Of a DNA stretch of 64,000 nt, positions 53,708 to 64,000 are shown piece after piece (position 1 is the first letter of the stretch; the number at the start of each line of letters is the position of its first letter). The notes under the pieces were generated by a model, which did not search any database, was not told where the DNA came from, and saw only the letters and a program-made list of their open reading frames with translations. The DNA lies in contig NZ_CP083985.1 in assembly GCF_020172665.1 (NCBI RefSeq), positions 4,260,825 to 4,324,824 on the forward strand, written 5' to 3'. This DNA comes from [Mycobacterium] zoologicum. GTDB taxonomy: Bacteria; Actinomycetota; Actinomycetes; Mycobacteriales; Mycobacteriaceae. The translations under genes and the position numbers were made by a program.

Positions 53708-56700
53708 GAGCTGCCGCCATAATCGCCTCATTCGGGTCGGTGCCGTTCGCCTTCGCCTCGGCGGTAGCGGCGAGCACCCGCCGGTAGTCGCGTGGCATCA
53801 CTCGGACGAAGTGACGGCGCTGGTTGGGCCAGTCGGACAGGATCGCCCGGGCGGGCGCGGAGTCGGTGGCCTCGACATGCGCGGCCAACAGGCCACGCAG
53901 CCAGGCGATGTCGGCGTTGTCGAAGTCACCGAACATCTCCAGGTCCACCATCTCGGTGTTGAGCCTGTGCGGCAGATCGCGGTGCGGGTCCCACACGTAG
54001 GCCATGCCGCCGGACATCCCCGCCGCGAAGTTGCGCCCGGTCGGCCCGAGCACCACCACCTTGCCGCCGGTCATGTACTCGCAGCCGTGGTCGCCGACGC
54101 CCTCCACCACCGCCTCCGCGCCGGAGTTGCGGACCGCGAACCGCTCCCCGACCATTCCGCGAAGGAACGCCTGGCCTCCGGTGGCGCCGAACAGGATCAC
54201 GTTGCCGCCGATGATGTTGTCCTCGGCGACATAACCCTGGGGTGCGTCGCGCGGCGGGCGGACCACGATCCGGCCGCCGGAGAGTCCCTTGCCGGCGTAG
54301 TCGTTGGCGTCACCGAAGACCCGCAGGGTGATCCCCGGCGGCAGGAAGGCACCGAAGCTGTTGCCCGCCGACCCGGTGAAGGTGATGTCGATGGTGTCAT
54401 CGGGAAGCCCTTGGGCGCCATATTTTGTGGTGACCCGGTTGCCGAGCAGGGTGCCGACGGTCCGGTTCACGTTGGAGATCTCGGAGTCGAACCGCACCGG
54501 GGTGCCGGAGTCCAGTGCCTCGCGGCTCTGCGCGATCAACTGCTGATCCAGTGCCTTCTCCAGCCCGTGGTCCTGACCGGAGGTGCAGTACAGGTCCTGG
54601 TTCATGAACGCCGATTCCGGCTCGTGCAGCACCGGGCCGAGGTCGAGCCGGTGGGCCTTCCAGTGCGCGCGGGCCATCGTGGTGTCCAGTGCGCCCACCT
54701 GTCCGACGGCCTCGTTGATGGTGCGGAAGCCCAGTGCGGCAAGATATTCGCGTACCTCTTCGGCGATGAACCAGAAGAAGTTCTCCACGAACTCCGGCTG
54801 GCCGTTGAACCGCTTGCGCAGCTCCGGGTTCTGGGTGGCCACTCCGACCGGGCAGGTGTCGAGATGGCAGACCCGCATCATGATGCAGCCCGACACCACC
54901 AGCGGCGCGGTGGCGAAGCCGAACTCCTCGGCGCCGAGCAGCGCAGCGATCACCACGTCGCGACCGGTCTTGAGCTGACCGTCCACCTGCACCACGATCC
55001 GGTCGCGAAGACCGTTGAGCAGCAACGTCTGCTGGGTCTCGGCCAGCCCCAGCTCCCACGGCGCCCCGGCATGCTTGAGCGAGGTCAGCGGCGCGGCACC
55101 GGTGCCGCCGTCATGCCCGGAGATCAGCACCACGTCGGCGTGCGCTTTGGACACCCCCGCCGCCACCGTGCCCACCCCGTTCTCGGCGACCAGCTTGACG
55201 TGGATGCGGGCGGCCGGGTTGGCGTTCTTCAGGTCGTGGATCAGCTGTTTGAGGTCCTCGATCGAATAGATGTCGTGGTGCGGCGGCGGCGAGATCAGCC
55301 CGACGCCGGGCGTGGCGTGGCGGACCTCGGCGATCCACGGGTACACCTTGTTACCCGGAAGCTGGCCGCCCTCACCGGGTTTGGCACCCTGGGCGATCTT
55401 GATCTGCAGGTCCGAGCAGTTCACCAGGTAGTCGCTGGTGACACCGAAACGGGCGGAGGCGACCTGCTTGATCGCGCTGCGCCGCCAGTCCCCGTTCTCG
55501 TCCGGCAGGTACCGGTCGGCGTGCTCACCGCCCTCACCGCAGTTCGACCGGCCGCCGATCCGGTTCATCGCGATCGCCAGGGTCTCGTGCGCCTCGGCGG
55601 AGATCGAGCCGTAACTCATCGCGCCGGTGGCGAACCGCTTGACGATCTCGGTGGCCGGCTCCACCTCCTCGATCGGAATCGGTTTACGTTCACCGGCTTT
55701 GAACTTCAGCAGGCCCCGCAGGGTGGCGAGCCGCTCACTCTGGTCGTCGACCAGCGCGGTGTACTCCTTGAACACCGCGTATTGGCCGGTGCGGGTGGAG
55801 TGCTGCAGCTTGAACACGGTCTCGGGGTTGAACAGGTGGTACTCACCCTCCCGGCGCCACTGGTACTCGCCGCCCACCGGCAGTTCGCGGTGCGCCCGCT
55901 CCTCGGGCCGGGGCAGATAAGCCATCGTGTGCCGCGCCGCGACGTCGGCGGCGATCTCGTCGAGGGTGATACCCCCGATCGGGCAGAACAGACCGGTGAA
56001 GTATTCGTCGAGAACGTCCTGGGAGATACCGACCGGCTGGAACAGTTGCGCGCCGGTGTAGGAGGCCCGCGTCGAGATGCCCATCTTGGACATGACTTTC
56101 AGCACGCCCTTGGCCGCGGCCTTGGCGTAGTTGGCGATCGCGTGCTCACCGTCGAGGCCCTTGATCAGGCCCCGGTCGATCATGTCCTGCACCGACTCGA
56201 ACGCCAGGTAGGGGTTGACCGCGGCGGCACCGAACCCGAGCAGTGCCGCCAGGTGGTGCACCTCGCGGGCATCACCGGATTCGACCACCAGACCGACCCG
56301 GGTGCGGGAGCGCTCGGCGACCAGGTGGTGGTGCACCGCGGCGGTGGCCAGCAGCGACGGGATGGGGGCCAGCGTCTCGTCGGACTCCCGGTCGGAGATC
56401 ACGATGAAGCCGGCCCCGTCCTTGATCGCCGCCGACGCCTGGGCGCACACCTGCCGCAGCGCGGCGCGCAGACCGGCCCCGCCCTCGGCGACCGGGTACA
56501 GGCAGTGGATCACCGCGGTGGACAGGCCGTGTCGCCCGCGTGAGCCGATCGGCAGGTCCGGATCCAGGGACACCAGCTTGGCCAGGTCGGAGTTGCTCAG
56601 GATCGGCTGGGACAGCACCACCTGGCGCCAGGTGGGCTCCTCGGTGTTGAGCAGGTCGCCCTCGGGGCCCAGCGCACCCTGCAGGCTGGTGACCACCTCT

Positions 56701-58313
56701 TCGCGGATGGCGTCCAGCGGCGGGTTGGTGACCTGGGCGAACATCTGCTGGAAGTAGTCGAACAGCATCCGCGGCCGCGCCGAGAGCACCGCGACCGGGG
56801 TGTCGGTGCCCATCGAGCCGATCGGCTCGGCGCCGGTGCGGGCCATCGGCGCGAGCACCAGGTTCAATTCTTCATTGGTGTAGCCGAACATGTGCTGGCG
56901 CAGCAGAACCCGGTGATGCTCCATCCGGAGCGCCTCGCCCGGCGGCAGCTCCTCGATGGGGATCAGGGCTTCGTTGATCCACTGCCGGTACGGCCGCTGC
57001 GCCGCCAGGGTGGACTTGATCTCGTCATCGGAGATGATCCGGCCGGCTTCGGTGTCCACCAGGAACATCCGGCCGGGCTGCAGCCGTTGCCGGTGCACCA
57101 CGGTGGCCGGGTCCAAGTCGAGTACCCCGGACTCGGAGGCCATCACCACCAGCCCGTCGTCGGTGACCCAGATCCGTGACGGCCGTAATCCGTTGCGGTC
57201 CAGCACCGCACCCACCAGGGTGCCGTCGGTGAAGGTCATCGAGGCCGGCCCGTCCCACGGCTCCATCAGCGAGTCGTGGTACTCGTAGAACGCTCGCAGC
57301 TCGGGCTCCATGGCCTGGTGGCGCTCCCAGGCCTCCGGGATCATCATCAGCACCGCGTGCGGCAAACTGCGACCGCCCAGATGCAGCAGCTCCAGGACCT
57401 CGTCGAATCGCGCGGTGTCGGAGGCACCCGGCGTGCAGATCGGGAAGAGTTTGTCGGCGGTGTTGCCGCCGTTTCCGGGCTCCGCCGAGCCGAAGACGTC
57501 GGTACGGATCAGCGCTTCGCGGGCCCGCATCCAGTTCTCGTTGCCGGTGACGGTGTTGATCTCGCCGTTGTGTGCGATGCGCCGGAACGGGTGCGCCAGC
57601 GGCCACGACGGAAAGGTGTTGGTGGAGAACCGGGAATGCACGATACCCAGCGCGCTCTGCATCCGCGGGTCCGCCAGATCCGGGTAGAACTCCTTCAGCT
57701 GCGGGGTGGTCAGCATGCCCTTGTAGACAATCGTCCGACCGGAAAGGCTGGGGAAATAGACGGTTTCACGCCCTGGGCCATCCTGGCCCGGCCCCCGGCT
57801 GCCCAGCTCGTGCTCGGCGCGCTTGCGCACCACATAGGCCCGGCGCTCCAGCTCCATCCCGGACGCCCCGGCCAGGAACAGCTGCCGGAAGGTCGGCATC
57901 GCGTCGCGCGCCAGGGCGCCCAGCGACGAGTCGTCGGTCGGCACATCGCGCCAGCCGAGCACCTTGAGCCCCTCGGCCTCGGCGATCTTCTCCACTGCGA
58001 CGCAGGCCGTCACCGCGTCTTTGGACGACTGCGGCAGGAACGCCATCCCGGTTGCATAGGAGCCTTCGGCCGGCAGGTCGAAATCGGTGACCACACGCAG
58101 GAATTGGTCGGGGATCTGAAGCATGATGCCGGCCCCGTCGCCGCTGTTCGGCTCGGCCCCGGCTGCGCCCCGATGTTCCAGGTTGAGCAGCGCGGTTATC
58201 GACTTGTCGACGATGTCGCGGCTGCGCCGGCCGTGGATGTCGACAACCATGGCCACTCCGCACGCGCCATGCTCGAACGCGGGGTTGTAGAGCCCGATCG
58301 GGGTGGTCGACAT
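53700..58313 (-). CDS. gltB: Glutamate synthase (NADPH) large subunit
   Basis: A 1537-aa subunit (1527 in M. tuberculosis). The N-terminal glutamine amidotransferase domain contains the catalytic cysteine in [11 protein letters not shown]; the usual Cys-2 processing is not visible at the chosen start, so a short leader may be removed. Central, FMN-binding and C-terminal beta-helix domains follow, with [3Fe-4S] cysteines in [17 protein letters not shown] and the glutamine-transfer loop [19 protein letters not shown]. The ATG at 58313 ([11 protein letters not shown]) is preferred over an extended reading from 58382. Transfers glutamine amide nitrogen to 2-oxoglutarate. Divergent from glnA. Confidence 0.96.
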   Translation of the reverse strand: MSTTPIGLYNPAFEHGACGVAMVVDIHGRRSRDIVDKSITALLNLEHRGAAGAEPNSGDGAGIMLQIPDQFLRVVTDFDLPAEGSYATGMAFLPQSSKDAVTACVAVEKIAEAEGLKVLGWRDVPTDDSSLGALARDAMPTFRQLFLAGASGMELERRAYVVRKRAEHELGSRGPGQDGPGRETVYFPSLSGRTIVYKGMLTTPQLKEFYPDLADPRMQSALGIVHSRFSTNTFPSWPLAHPFRRIAHNGEINTVTGNENWMRAREALIRTDVFGSAEPGNGGNTADKLFPICTPGASDTARFDEVLELLHLGGRSLPHAVLMMIPEAWERHQAMEPELRAFYEYHDSLMEPWDGPASMTFTDGTLVGAVLDRNGLRPSRIWVTDDGLVVMASESGVLDLDPATVVHRQRLQPGRMFLVDTEAGRIISDDEIKSTLAAQRPYRQWINEALIPIEELPPGEALRMEHHRVLLRQHMFGYTNEELNLVLAPMARTGAEPIGSMGTDTPVAVLSARPRMLFDYFQQMFAQVTNPPLDAIREEVVTSLQGALGPEGDLLNTEEPTWRQVVLSQPILSNSDLAKLVSLDPDLPIGSRGRHGLSTAVIHCLYPVAEGGAGLRAALRQVCAQASAAIKDGAGFIVISDRESDETLAPIPSLLATAAVHHHLVAERSRTRVGLVVESGDAREVHHLAALLGFGAAAVNPYLAFESVQDMIDRGLIKGLDGEHAIANYAKAAAKGVLKVMSKMGISTRASYTGAQLFQPVGISQDVLDEYFTGLFCPIGGITLDEIAADVAARHTMAYLPRPEERAHRELPVGGEYQWRREGEYHLFNPETVFKLQHSTRTGQYAVFKEYTALVDDQSERLATLRGLLKFKAGERKPIPIEEVEPATEIVKRFATGAMSYGSISAEAHETLAIAMNRIGGRSNCGEGGEHADRYLPDENGDWRRSAIKQVASARFGVTSDYLVNCSDLQIKIAQGAKPGEGGQLPGNKVYPWIAEVRHATPGVGLISPPPHHDIYSIEDLKQLIHDLKNANPAARIHVKLVAENGVGTVAAGVSKAHADVVLISGHDGGTGAAPLTSLKHAGAPWELGLAETQQTLLLNGLRDRIVVQVDGQLKTGRDVVIAALLGAEEFGFATAPLVVSGCIMMRVCHLDTCPVGVATQNPELRKRFNGQPEFVENFFWFIAEEVREYLAALGFRTINEAVGQVGALDTTMARAHWKAHRLDLGPVLHEPESAFMNQDLYCTSGQDHGLEKALDQQLIAQSREALDSGTPVRFDSEISNVNRTVGTLLGNRVTTKYGAQGLPDDTIDITFTGSAGNSFGAFLPPGITLRVFGDANDYAGKGLSGGRIVVRPPRDAPQGYVAEDNIIGGNVILFGATGGQAFLRGMVGERFAVRNSGAEAVVEGVGDHGCEYMTGGKVVVLGPTGRNFAAGMSGGMAYVWDPHRDLPHRLNTEMVDLEMFGDFDNADIAWLRGLLAAHVEATDSAPARAILSDWPNQRRHFVRVMPRDYRRVLAATAEAKANGTDPNEAIMAAAHG

Positions 58314-58582
58314 CAGCACCTGACCCTTCGCACAACTATGGCGCATCGCCACAGATGCTGCGATGCGAGACGTGGTTTCCATCCGTGCGACGTTGAACGG
58401 CTTTCCTGCGACGCAAATTACCGGCAGGCATCGTCACGATATACCCGGATCCAGCCGCAGCGCCAGCCGCTGGGCAAACACTCAAACGGTGAGTTTTGTG
58501 TTACATCAGCGCAATAACAGGATCACGCGCGGGAAATGTGGACTGCTTATGGTCTGGCTGTCCGTACCCGAAGGAGGCCACT

Positions 58583-60007
58583 GTGACCGACGAGATTCTG
58601 AAGCTCGTCTCGGACGAGAAGATCGAGTACGTCGACGTTCGATTCTGCGATCTGCCTGGTGTGATGCAGCACTTCTCGATCCCTGCCGAGGCCTTCGACG
58701 CCAGCGTCTTCACCGACGGTCTGGCATTCGACGGATCGTCGATCCGCGGCTTCCAGTCCATCCACGAATCAGACATGCTGCTGCTGCCCGATGCCAGCAC
58801 GGCGCGCATCGATCCCTTCCGGTCAGCAAAGACGTTGAACGTCAACTTCTTCGTACACGACCCCTTCACCCGCGAGCCCTACTCGCGGGACCCTCGCAAC
58901 ATCGCGCGCAAGGCGGAGAACTATCTGTCCAGCACCGGGATCGCCGACACCGCCTACTTCGGCGCCGAGGCCGAGTTCTACATCTTCGACTCGGTGGCTT
59001 TCGACTCACAGATGAACGGGTCGTTCTACGAGGTGGATTCGGTGTCGGGGTGGTGGAACACCGGCAGGGCCACCGAGGCGGACGGCAGCCCCAACCGGGG
59101 TTACAAGGTGCGCCCCAAGGGCGGTTACTTCCCGGTCGCGCCCGTCGACCAGTACGTCGACCTGCGTGACGCCATGAGCACCAACCTGACCGATGCGGGG
59201 TTCACCGTTGAGCGCGGCCACCACGAGGTCGGTACCGGCGGGCAGACCGAGATCAACTACAAGTTCAACACGCTGCTGGCCGCCGCCGACGACCTGATGC
59301 TGTTCAAATACATCATCAAGAACACCGCCTGGGCGCACGGCAAGACCGTGACCTTCATGCCCAAGCCACTGTTCGGCGACAACGGCTCGGGCATGCACGT
59401 GCACCAGTCGGTGTGGAAGGACGGCGAGCCGCTGTTCTACGACGACATCGGCTACGCCGGACTGTCCGACACCGCCCGGCACTACATCGGCGGCGTCCTG
59501 CACCACGCGCCGTCACTGCTGGCCTTCACCAACCCGACGATCAACTCCTACAAGCGGCTGGTCCCGCACTTCGAGGCGCCGATCAACCTGGTGTACAGCC
59601 AGCGCAACCGCTCGGCGTGTGTGCGCATCCCGATCACCGGCACCAACCCGAAGGCCAAGCGGATGGAGTTCCGCTGCCCGGACTCCTCCGGCAACCCGTA
59701 TCTGGCGTTTGCCGCCATGCTGATGGCCGGTATCGACGGCATCAAGCACAAGATCGAGCCGGCCGCTCCGGTCGACAAGGACCTCTACGAGCTGCCGCCC
59801 GACGAGGCCGCCGGCATCCCGCAGGCCCCGACCTCGCTCGCGCAGGTGATGGACAACCTCGAAGCCGACCACGAATACCTCACCGAGGGTGGTGTTTTCA
59901 CCCCCGACCTGATCGAGACCTGGATCGGCTACAAACGTGAGAACGAGATCGCCCCGGTGAACCTGCGGCCGCACCCGTACGAGTTCGCGCTGTATTACGA
60001 CTGCTGA
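58583..60007 (+). CDS. glnA: Glutamine synthetase, GlnA1-like (type I-beta)
   Basis: A 474-aa dodecameric-type glutamine synthetase. ATP and metal residues lie in [38 protein letters not shown] and the [10 protein letters not shown] loop. The adenylylation tyrosine region [14 protein letters not shown] is at the C-terminus, so activity control by GlnE is expected. Similarity to M. tuberculosis GlnA1 (478 aa) is very high. However, GlnA1 is not beside gltBD there, so this may be an extra copy or a relocated one. GTG start after GAAGGAGG. TGTTA-N11-TAACA lies upstream at about 58500, a possible nitrogen-regulator site. Confidence 0.95.
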   Translation: MTDEILKLVSDEKIEYVDVRFCDLPGVMQHFSIPAEAFDASVFTDGLAFDGSSIRGFQSIHESDMLLLPDASTARIDPFRSAKTLNVNFFVHDPFTREPYSRDPRNIARKAENYLSSTGIADTAYFGAEAEFYIFDSVAFDSQMNGSFYEVDSVSGWWNTGRATEADGSPNRGYKVRPKGGYFPVAPVDQYVDLRDAMSTNLTDAGFTVERGHHEVGTGGQTEINYKFNTLLAAADDLMLFKYIIKNTAWAHGKTVTFMPKPLFGDNGSGMHVHQSVWKDGEPLFYDDIGYAGLSDTARHYIGGVLHHAPSLLAFTNPTINSYKRLVPHFEAPINLVYSQRNRSACVRIPITGTNPKAKRMEFRCPDSSGNPYLAFAAMLMAGIDGIKHKIEPAAPVDKDLYELPPDEAAGIPQAPTSLAQVMDNLEADHEYLTEGGVFTPDLIETWIGYKRENEIAPVNLRPHPYEFALYYDC

Positions 60008-60057
60008 TCTCCTGCTGCGGCCCCGCAGGTCATCCTCGCGGCTAAGCTGGCAGGCCT

Positions 60058-61002
60058 ATGTACACCCAACCCCCGCCGTTCCCGAATCCGGCAGCGGTTC
60101 GGCCGCCGCGTCCGCAGCCGCGCCGCGGTTGGCGGCGCCTCGTGCTCTCGGCGACGCTGGGGTTGGTCAACCTGGGCCCGTCACGGGCCGAACAGGAGGA
60201 GGCCGCCTACCAGGCTGCCATCCGCTCTCTACCGCACGGCACCTACAAGGTGGGGGTGCTGGGCAAGGGCGGCGTCGGTAAGACGACGGTGGCGGCCAGT
60301 GTCGGTTCGGTGTTCGCGGCCCTGCGGCGCACCGATCACGTGGTGGCCGTCGACGCCGACACCGCCTTCGGGCGCCTGGGCAGTCGCATCGATCCGCATG
60401 CCACCAGCTCATACTGGGACTTGGCGGCCGATGCGGGCCCGCAGTCGTTCGCCGACATCAGCAGCCGGGTGGGAGCCAACGCCGCCGGGCTCTATGTGCT
60501 GATCGGCGAGCCCGCGGCCGGGGGACGACGGACCCTCGACGCGGCGCTGTACCGGGAGGCGGCGCTGCGCCTGGATCGGCATTTCGCCATCTCGATCGTC
60601 GACTGCGGTTCGACGATGGATTCGCCGGTCACCCAGGAGGCGCTGCGCGACCTCGATGCGCTCATCGTGGTCTCCTCCCCGTGGGCGGACGGAGCCGGCG
60701 CAGCGGCCAAGACCATGGAGTGGCTCGCCGACCGCGGCCAGGGCGGGCTGCTGCACCGGACCGTGGTGGTGCTCAACGACTCAGACGGTCACGCCGACCG
60801 GCGCACCCGTGCGGCCCTGAGCGCCCAGTTCGCGGCGCATGGTCAGGCCGTCGTGGAGGTGCCGTTCGACCCGCACCTGCGGCCGGGCGGCGTGATCGAC
60901 GTGGTGCAGGAGATGGCGCCCGACACCCGGCGGCGGTTCCTGCACATCGCGGCGATCATCGCCCGCCACTTCGCCTCCCGCCCCACCGATCAGAGCAGGT
61001 AG
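60058..61002 (+). CDS. MinD/ParA-like P-loop ATPase (Rv3860-like)
   Basis: A 314-aa ATPase with a proline-rich N-terminus (residues 1-35) and a deviant Walker A motif GVLGKGGVGKTTVAASVGS near residues 65-82. Switch-type segments VAVDADTAFG and SIVDCGSTMDS follow. It resembles Rv3860 and other ESX-associated MinD-like proteins such as EspI. In M. tuberculosis Rv3860 lies directly after gltB at the edge of the ESX-1 region, but no ESX-1 gene is visible after it here. Function is unproven. Convergent with htdZ, overlapping it by 13 bases at the 3' ends. Confidence 0.85.
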   Translation: MYTQPPPFPNPAAVRPPRPQPRRGWRRLVLSATLGLVNLGPSRAEQEEAAYQAAIRSLPHGTYKVGVLGKGGVGKTTVAASVGSVFAALRRTDHVVAVDADTAFGRLGSRIDPHATSSYWDLAADAGPQSFADISSRVGANAAGLYVLIGEPAAGGRRTLDAALYREAALRLDRHFAISIVDCGSTMDSPVTQEALRDLDALIVVSSPWADGAGAAAKTMEWLADRGQGGLLHRTVVVLNDSDGHADRRTRAALSAQFAAHGQAVVEVPFDPHLRPGGVIDVVQEMAPDTRRRFLHIAAIIARHFASRPTDQSR

Positions 61003-61445
61003 CGCACCACGCTCTCGGCGACGCAGGCCGGCTTGGCATGGGCGTCGATGGCCACCGTGGTCGACAGGGTCACCTGGTGGGCGCCGCCGCCGGCGTCGGC
61101 CACCTCCACTACGGAGGTCTCCGCGCGGATCCTGGAACCGACCGGAACCGGCGCCGGGAACCGGACCTTGTTGAGCCCGTAGTTGATCGCCAGCTTGACG
61201 CCGTCCAGGCGATAGATCTGGTGCATCAGCTGCGGCAGCATGGCCAGCGTCATGTAGCCGTGGGCGATCGTGGTTCCGAACGGACCCGAGGCCGCCCGCT
61301 CCGGGTCGACGTGAATCCACTGGTGATCCCCGGTCGCGTCGGCGAACAGGTTGACCGCCTCCTGGGTGATGGTGACCCAGTCACTTCGGCCGATCAGCTC
61401 CCCCTGGCAGGCAGCGAGCTCTTCGATCGAGGTGAATGTACGCAT
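60990..61445 (-). CDS. htdZ: (R)-specific enoyl-CoA hydratase HtdZ (MaoC family, Rv0130-like)
   Basis: A 151-aa hotdog-fold hydratase, the exact length of Rv0130. The catalytic loop FADATGDHQWIHVDPERAA holds the aspartate and histidine near residues 36-43, and GPFGTTIAHGYMTLAMLP and LNKVRFPAPVPVGSRIRA are near-identical to Rv0130. It hydrates trans-2-enoyl-CoA to the (R)-3-hydroxy product. The ATG at 61445 is chosen; a longer upstream frame runs into the CoA-transferase gene. Next to fbpC as in M. tuberculosis (Rv0129c-Rv0130), though here a CoA-transferase gene is placed between them. Confidence 0.9.
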   Translation of the reverse strand: MRTFTSIEELAACQGELIGRSDWVTITQEAVNLFADATGDHQWIHVDPERAASGPFGTTIAHGYMTLAMLPQLMHQIYRLDGVKLAINYGLNKVRFPAPVPVGSRIRAETSVVEVADAGGGAHQVTLSTTVAIDAHAKPACVAESVVRYLL

Positions 61446-61465
61446 ATATCGTCCCGCTTCCTTCG

Positions 61466-62680
61466 TTAATCCGTTGCCACCGTGCCGGATTGGCACAGCT
61501 TGTCGATGTCTTCGGGTGATATCCCGAGGCGGTCGGCCAGTATCGCGACAGTGTCGGCGCCCAACTCCGGCGCCGCGGCCGCCGGCGCGTGCACTCCGTC
61601 GATGCGCGTGGGCAGGCCGGCGGCCAGGTACTCGCCCACCCCGGGCTGATGCAGCGGCGCGAACATCGCACTGTCGCGAACCCGTTGGCCGGCAGCGACT
61701 TCGGTGAAGTTGCGGTAGCGGTCCCACAGTAGCGAGGTCTCCCCCAGGGCGGCTTCGATTTGGTCCGCGGTGCATTCGGCGAACCAGCCACCGAACAGCC
61801 CGGTCAGCAGGTCGCGATTGCGATAGCGCTGGCCCTCGTCGGAGAAGTCGATATCCCGCGCCGAGGCAAGGGCGGCAAGGACTTCGGTGGTTCCGGTCAG
61901 CTCGGTCAGGTCGCGGAAATGCCGGTCGGTGAGCGTGACGATCATGAACGTCGCCCCATCACTGCTGGTGAAGCTCTGCCCGTACTGGCCGTAGAGGGCA
62001 TTACCGATGGGTTCACGCCGGGTGCCGTTCACCATAGCCTCGGTGAGAAAGCCCAGCGTGCCGGCGGTGGCCAGCGCGACATCCTCCAGAGCCAGGCTGA
62101 TCCGGGCACCCTGGCCGGTGTTTTCACGACGATGCACCGCGGCGGCCACCGCCAGCGCACCGTGCAGACCGCAGGCGATATCCCACGCCGGCAGCACATG
62201 ATTGATCGGAGCCCGGTAATCGCCGGGCCCGGTGATCAGGGGGAATCCGACCGCGGCGTTCACGGTGTAGTCCACCGCAGTCGAGCCGTCCGCTTTCCCC
62301 AGCACCTCGAGGTGGATCAGATCCGGACGAAGCCCAGCCAGCGTGTCGTAGGAAAGCCATTGCCGGCCCGCCATATTGGTCAGTACCACCCCGGCCTCGG
62401 CGATCAGGCGCTGGACCACCTGCTGCCCGTCGGGCGCCCGCAGGTCGGCGACGAACGACCGCTTGCCCTTGTTCAGCCCGGTCCAGTAGATCGAGGTGCC
62501 GGCCTGCGCGACCGGCCAGCGGCGATAGTCCGCGGCCCCGCCGACCGGATCGACACGCACCACGTCGGCACCCAGTTGTGCCAGCGTCATCCCCGCCAGC
62601 GGCACCGCCACGAAGCTGCCGATCTCGATGACGCGCACGCCGGTCAGCGGGCCTGCCGGGACCCCTGCTGTCGGTTGCAT
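61466..62680 (-). CDS. CaiB/BaiF (family III) CoA-transferase
   Basis: A 404-aa family III CoA-transferase related to formyl-CoA transferase and alpha-methylacyl-CoA racemase. The N-terminal fold GVRVIEIGSFVAVPLAGMTLAQLGADVVRVD and LNKGKRSFVADL are typical, and the catalytic aspartate is expected in the segment after residue 165. Substrate not readable; a racemase or transferase acting on branched or steroid-derived acyl-CoAs fits its pairing with an enoyl-CoA hydratase 20 bases downstream on the same strand. ATG at 62680 is divergent from fbpC. Confidence 0.88.
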   Translation of the reverse strand: MQPTAGVPAGPLTGVRVIEIGSFVAVPLAGMTLAQLGADVVRVDPVGGAADYRRWPVAQAGTSIYWTGLNKGKRSFVADLRAPDGQQVVQRLIAEAGVVLTNMAGRQWLSYDTLAGLRPDLIHLEVLGKADGSTAVDYTVNAAVGFPLITGPGDYRAPINHVLPAWDIACGLHGALAVAAAVHRRENTGQGARISLALEDVALATAGTLGFLTEAMVNGTRREPIGNALYGQYGQSFTSSDGATFMIVTLTDRHFRDLTELTGTTEVLAALASARDIDFSDEGQRYRNRDLLTGLFGGWFAECTADQIEAALGETSLLWDRYRNFTEVAAGQRVRDSAMFAPLHQPGVGEYLAAGLPTRIDGVHAPAAAAPELGADTVAILADRLGISPEDIDKLCQSGTVATD

Positions 62681-62778
62681 GGCGCACTCCTCGTTCTCGC
62701 GACTACGTCGACTATATGTCGACCCGGCACCCGGGCGAGTCCGCCCCGAATCTCAATCGTTGCCGAACCGCGATATGA

Positions 62779-63885
<1,107 letters not shown>

Positions 63886-63903
63886 TAAGACCCCCCCACT
63901 GCC

Positions 63904-63959
63904 GACCGTGCAGGTTTGTCCGCCCCACCTGGGGAAACACCGGACAGACCTGCACGGTC
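63904..63959 (+). terminator. Long stem-loop after fbpC, copy 2 of the CCCCACCTGGGG element
   Basis: GACCGTGCAGGTTTGTCCG (63904-63922) and CGGACAGACCTGCACGGTC (63941-63959) pair at 18 of 19 positions. The loop contains CCCCACCTGGGG (63923-63934), the same 12-base core found at 14801-14812. The element starts 19 bases after the fbpC stop and can act as its terminator. Confidence 0.75.
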
Positions 63960-63981
63960 GCGGTGTTGGGGGGTGGGGGTG

Positions 63982-64000
63982 CTGTCTCTTATACACATCT
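63982..64000. other. Nextera/Tn5 mosaic-end adapter sequence (contamination)
   Basis: CTGTCTCTTATACACATCT is the 19-base Tn5 mosaic end used in transposase sequencing libraries. It forms the last bases of the window. The frames ending here translate to the familiar artefact peptides MCIRDS and MYKRQ. It is not host DNA and marks an untrimmed contig end. Confidence 0.97.

Noticed and set aside
53592..56543. Plus-strand open frame of 983 codons opposite gltB
   Set aside because: Antisense shadow of gltB, which has all family motifs; the antisense translation has no recognisable domain.

Overview
The window is a GC-rich mycobacterial chromosome segment. It carries the arabinogalactan and mycolate cell-wall genes (glf, glfT2, ubiA, aftB, two antigen 85 genes), MmpS/MmpL, EspR, EthA/EthR, a PGRS repeat protein and Erp. 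From memory of the M. tuberculosis H37Rv map, about 60 kb follow the Rv3804c (fbpA) to Rv3860 order, but the sulfolipid locus (Rv3820c-Rv3828c), PE_PGRS62 and other genes are replaced by accessory genes. The last 3 kb match Rv0129c-Rv0130 (fbpC-htdZ). The host is therefore a non-tuberculosis mycobacterium with a different arrangement; the species cannot be named from this alone. The last 19 bases are the Tn5/Nextera mosaic end, so the right edge is an untrimmed draft-contig end.

Layout: 1-7.4 kb, a minus-strand, translationally coupled envelope operon glf-glfT2-PAP2 phosphatase-ubiA-aftB, followed by fbpA, cut by the left edge. 7.7-10.4 kb, erp and a secreted amidase/LGFP protein. 10.4-12.8 kb, a HAD phosphatase and two acyltransferases. 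12.9-14.8 kb, a Rieske/metallo-beta-lactamase-fold protein and a small partner. 14.9-17.6 kb, an accessory triad (DUF2563 protein, DUF1023 alpha/beta hydrolase, lipoprotein). 17.6-20.4 kb, a carotenoid-desaturase-like oxidoreductase, a TetR regulator and a small membrane protein that share an operator sequence. 20.4-25.0 kb, mmpS-mmpL flanked by two paralogous TetR genes. 25-31.3 kb, serS, a septum-formation-domain protein, a minizincin, gpm2, pheA, an iron-box-controlled DUF2470 gene and a CPBP protease. 31.3-32.2 kb, a lower-GC HEPN gene with a 59-aa partner. 32.2-36.3 kb, a small exported protein, an LCP ligase, ferritin bfrB, glpQ1 and a zinc-ribbon membrane protein. 36.3-37.0 kb, a 0.7-kb intergenic region with a DnaA-box cluster and a 38-aa membrane peptide. 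37-43.5 kb, sodA, a Rv3847-like gene, a GDT1 transporter, espR, a Rv3850-like gene, ycnI/copC, hns-like, rraA and yggS. 43.5-50.6 kb, two EthA-type monooxygenases around a 944-aa PGRS protein, then ethR. 50.6-60 kb, a membrane protein, an F420 oxidoreductase, gltD-gltB and a divergent glnA. 60-64 kb, a MinD-like ATPase, htdZ, a CoA-transferase and fbpC.

Working together: glf, glfT2, ubiA and aftB build the galactan and arabinan to which antigen 85 proteins at both window ends attach mycolates. gltBD and glnA form a complete GS-GOGAT nitrogen-assimilation locus. The iron box, bfrB and sodA form an iron/oxidative-stress group. The EthR operators at two separate sites suggest that one regulator controls both monooxygenases. 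The best candidates for undescribed biology are the HEPN/59-aa pair, the DUF2563-DUF1023-lipoprotein triad, the PE-less PGRS protein with its small sibling, the DnaA-box cluster, and a dyad-symmetric intergenic repeat with a shared 12-base core.
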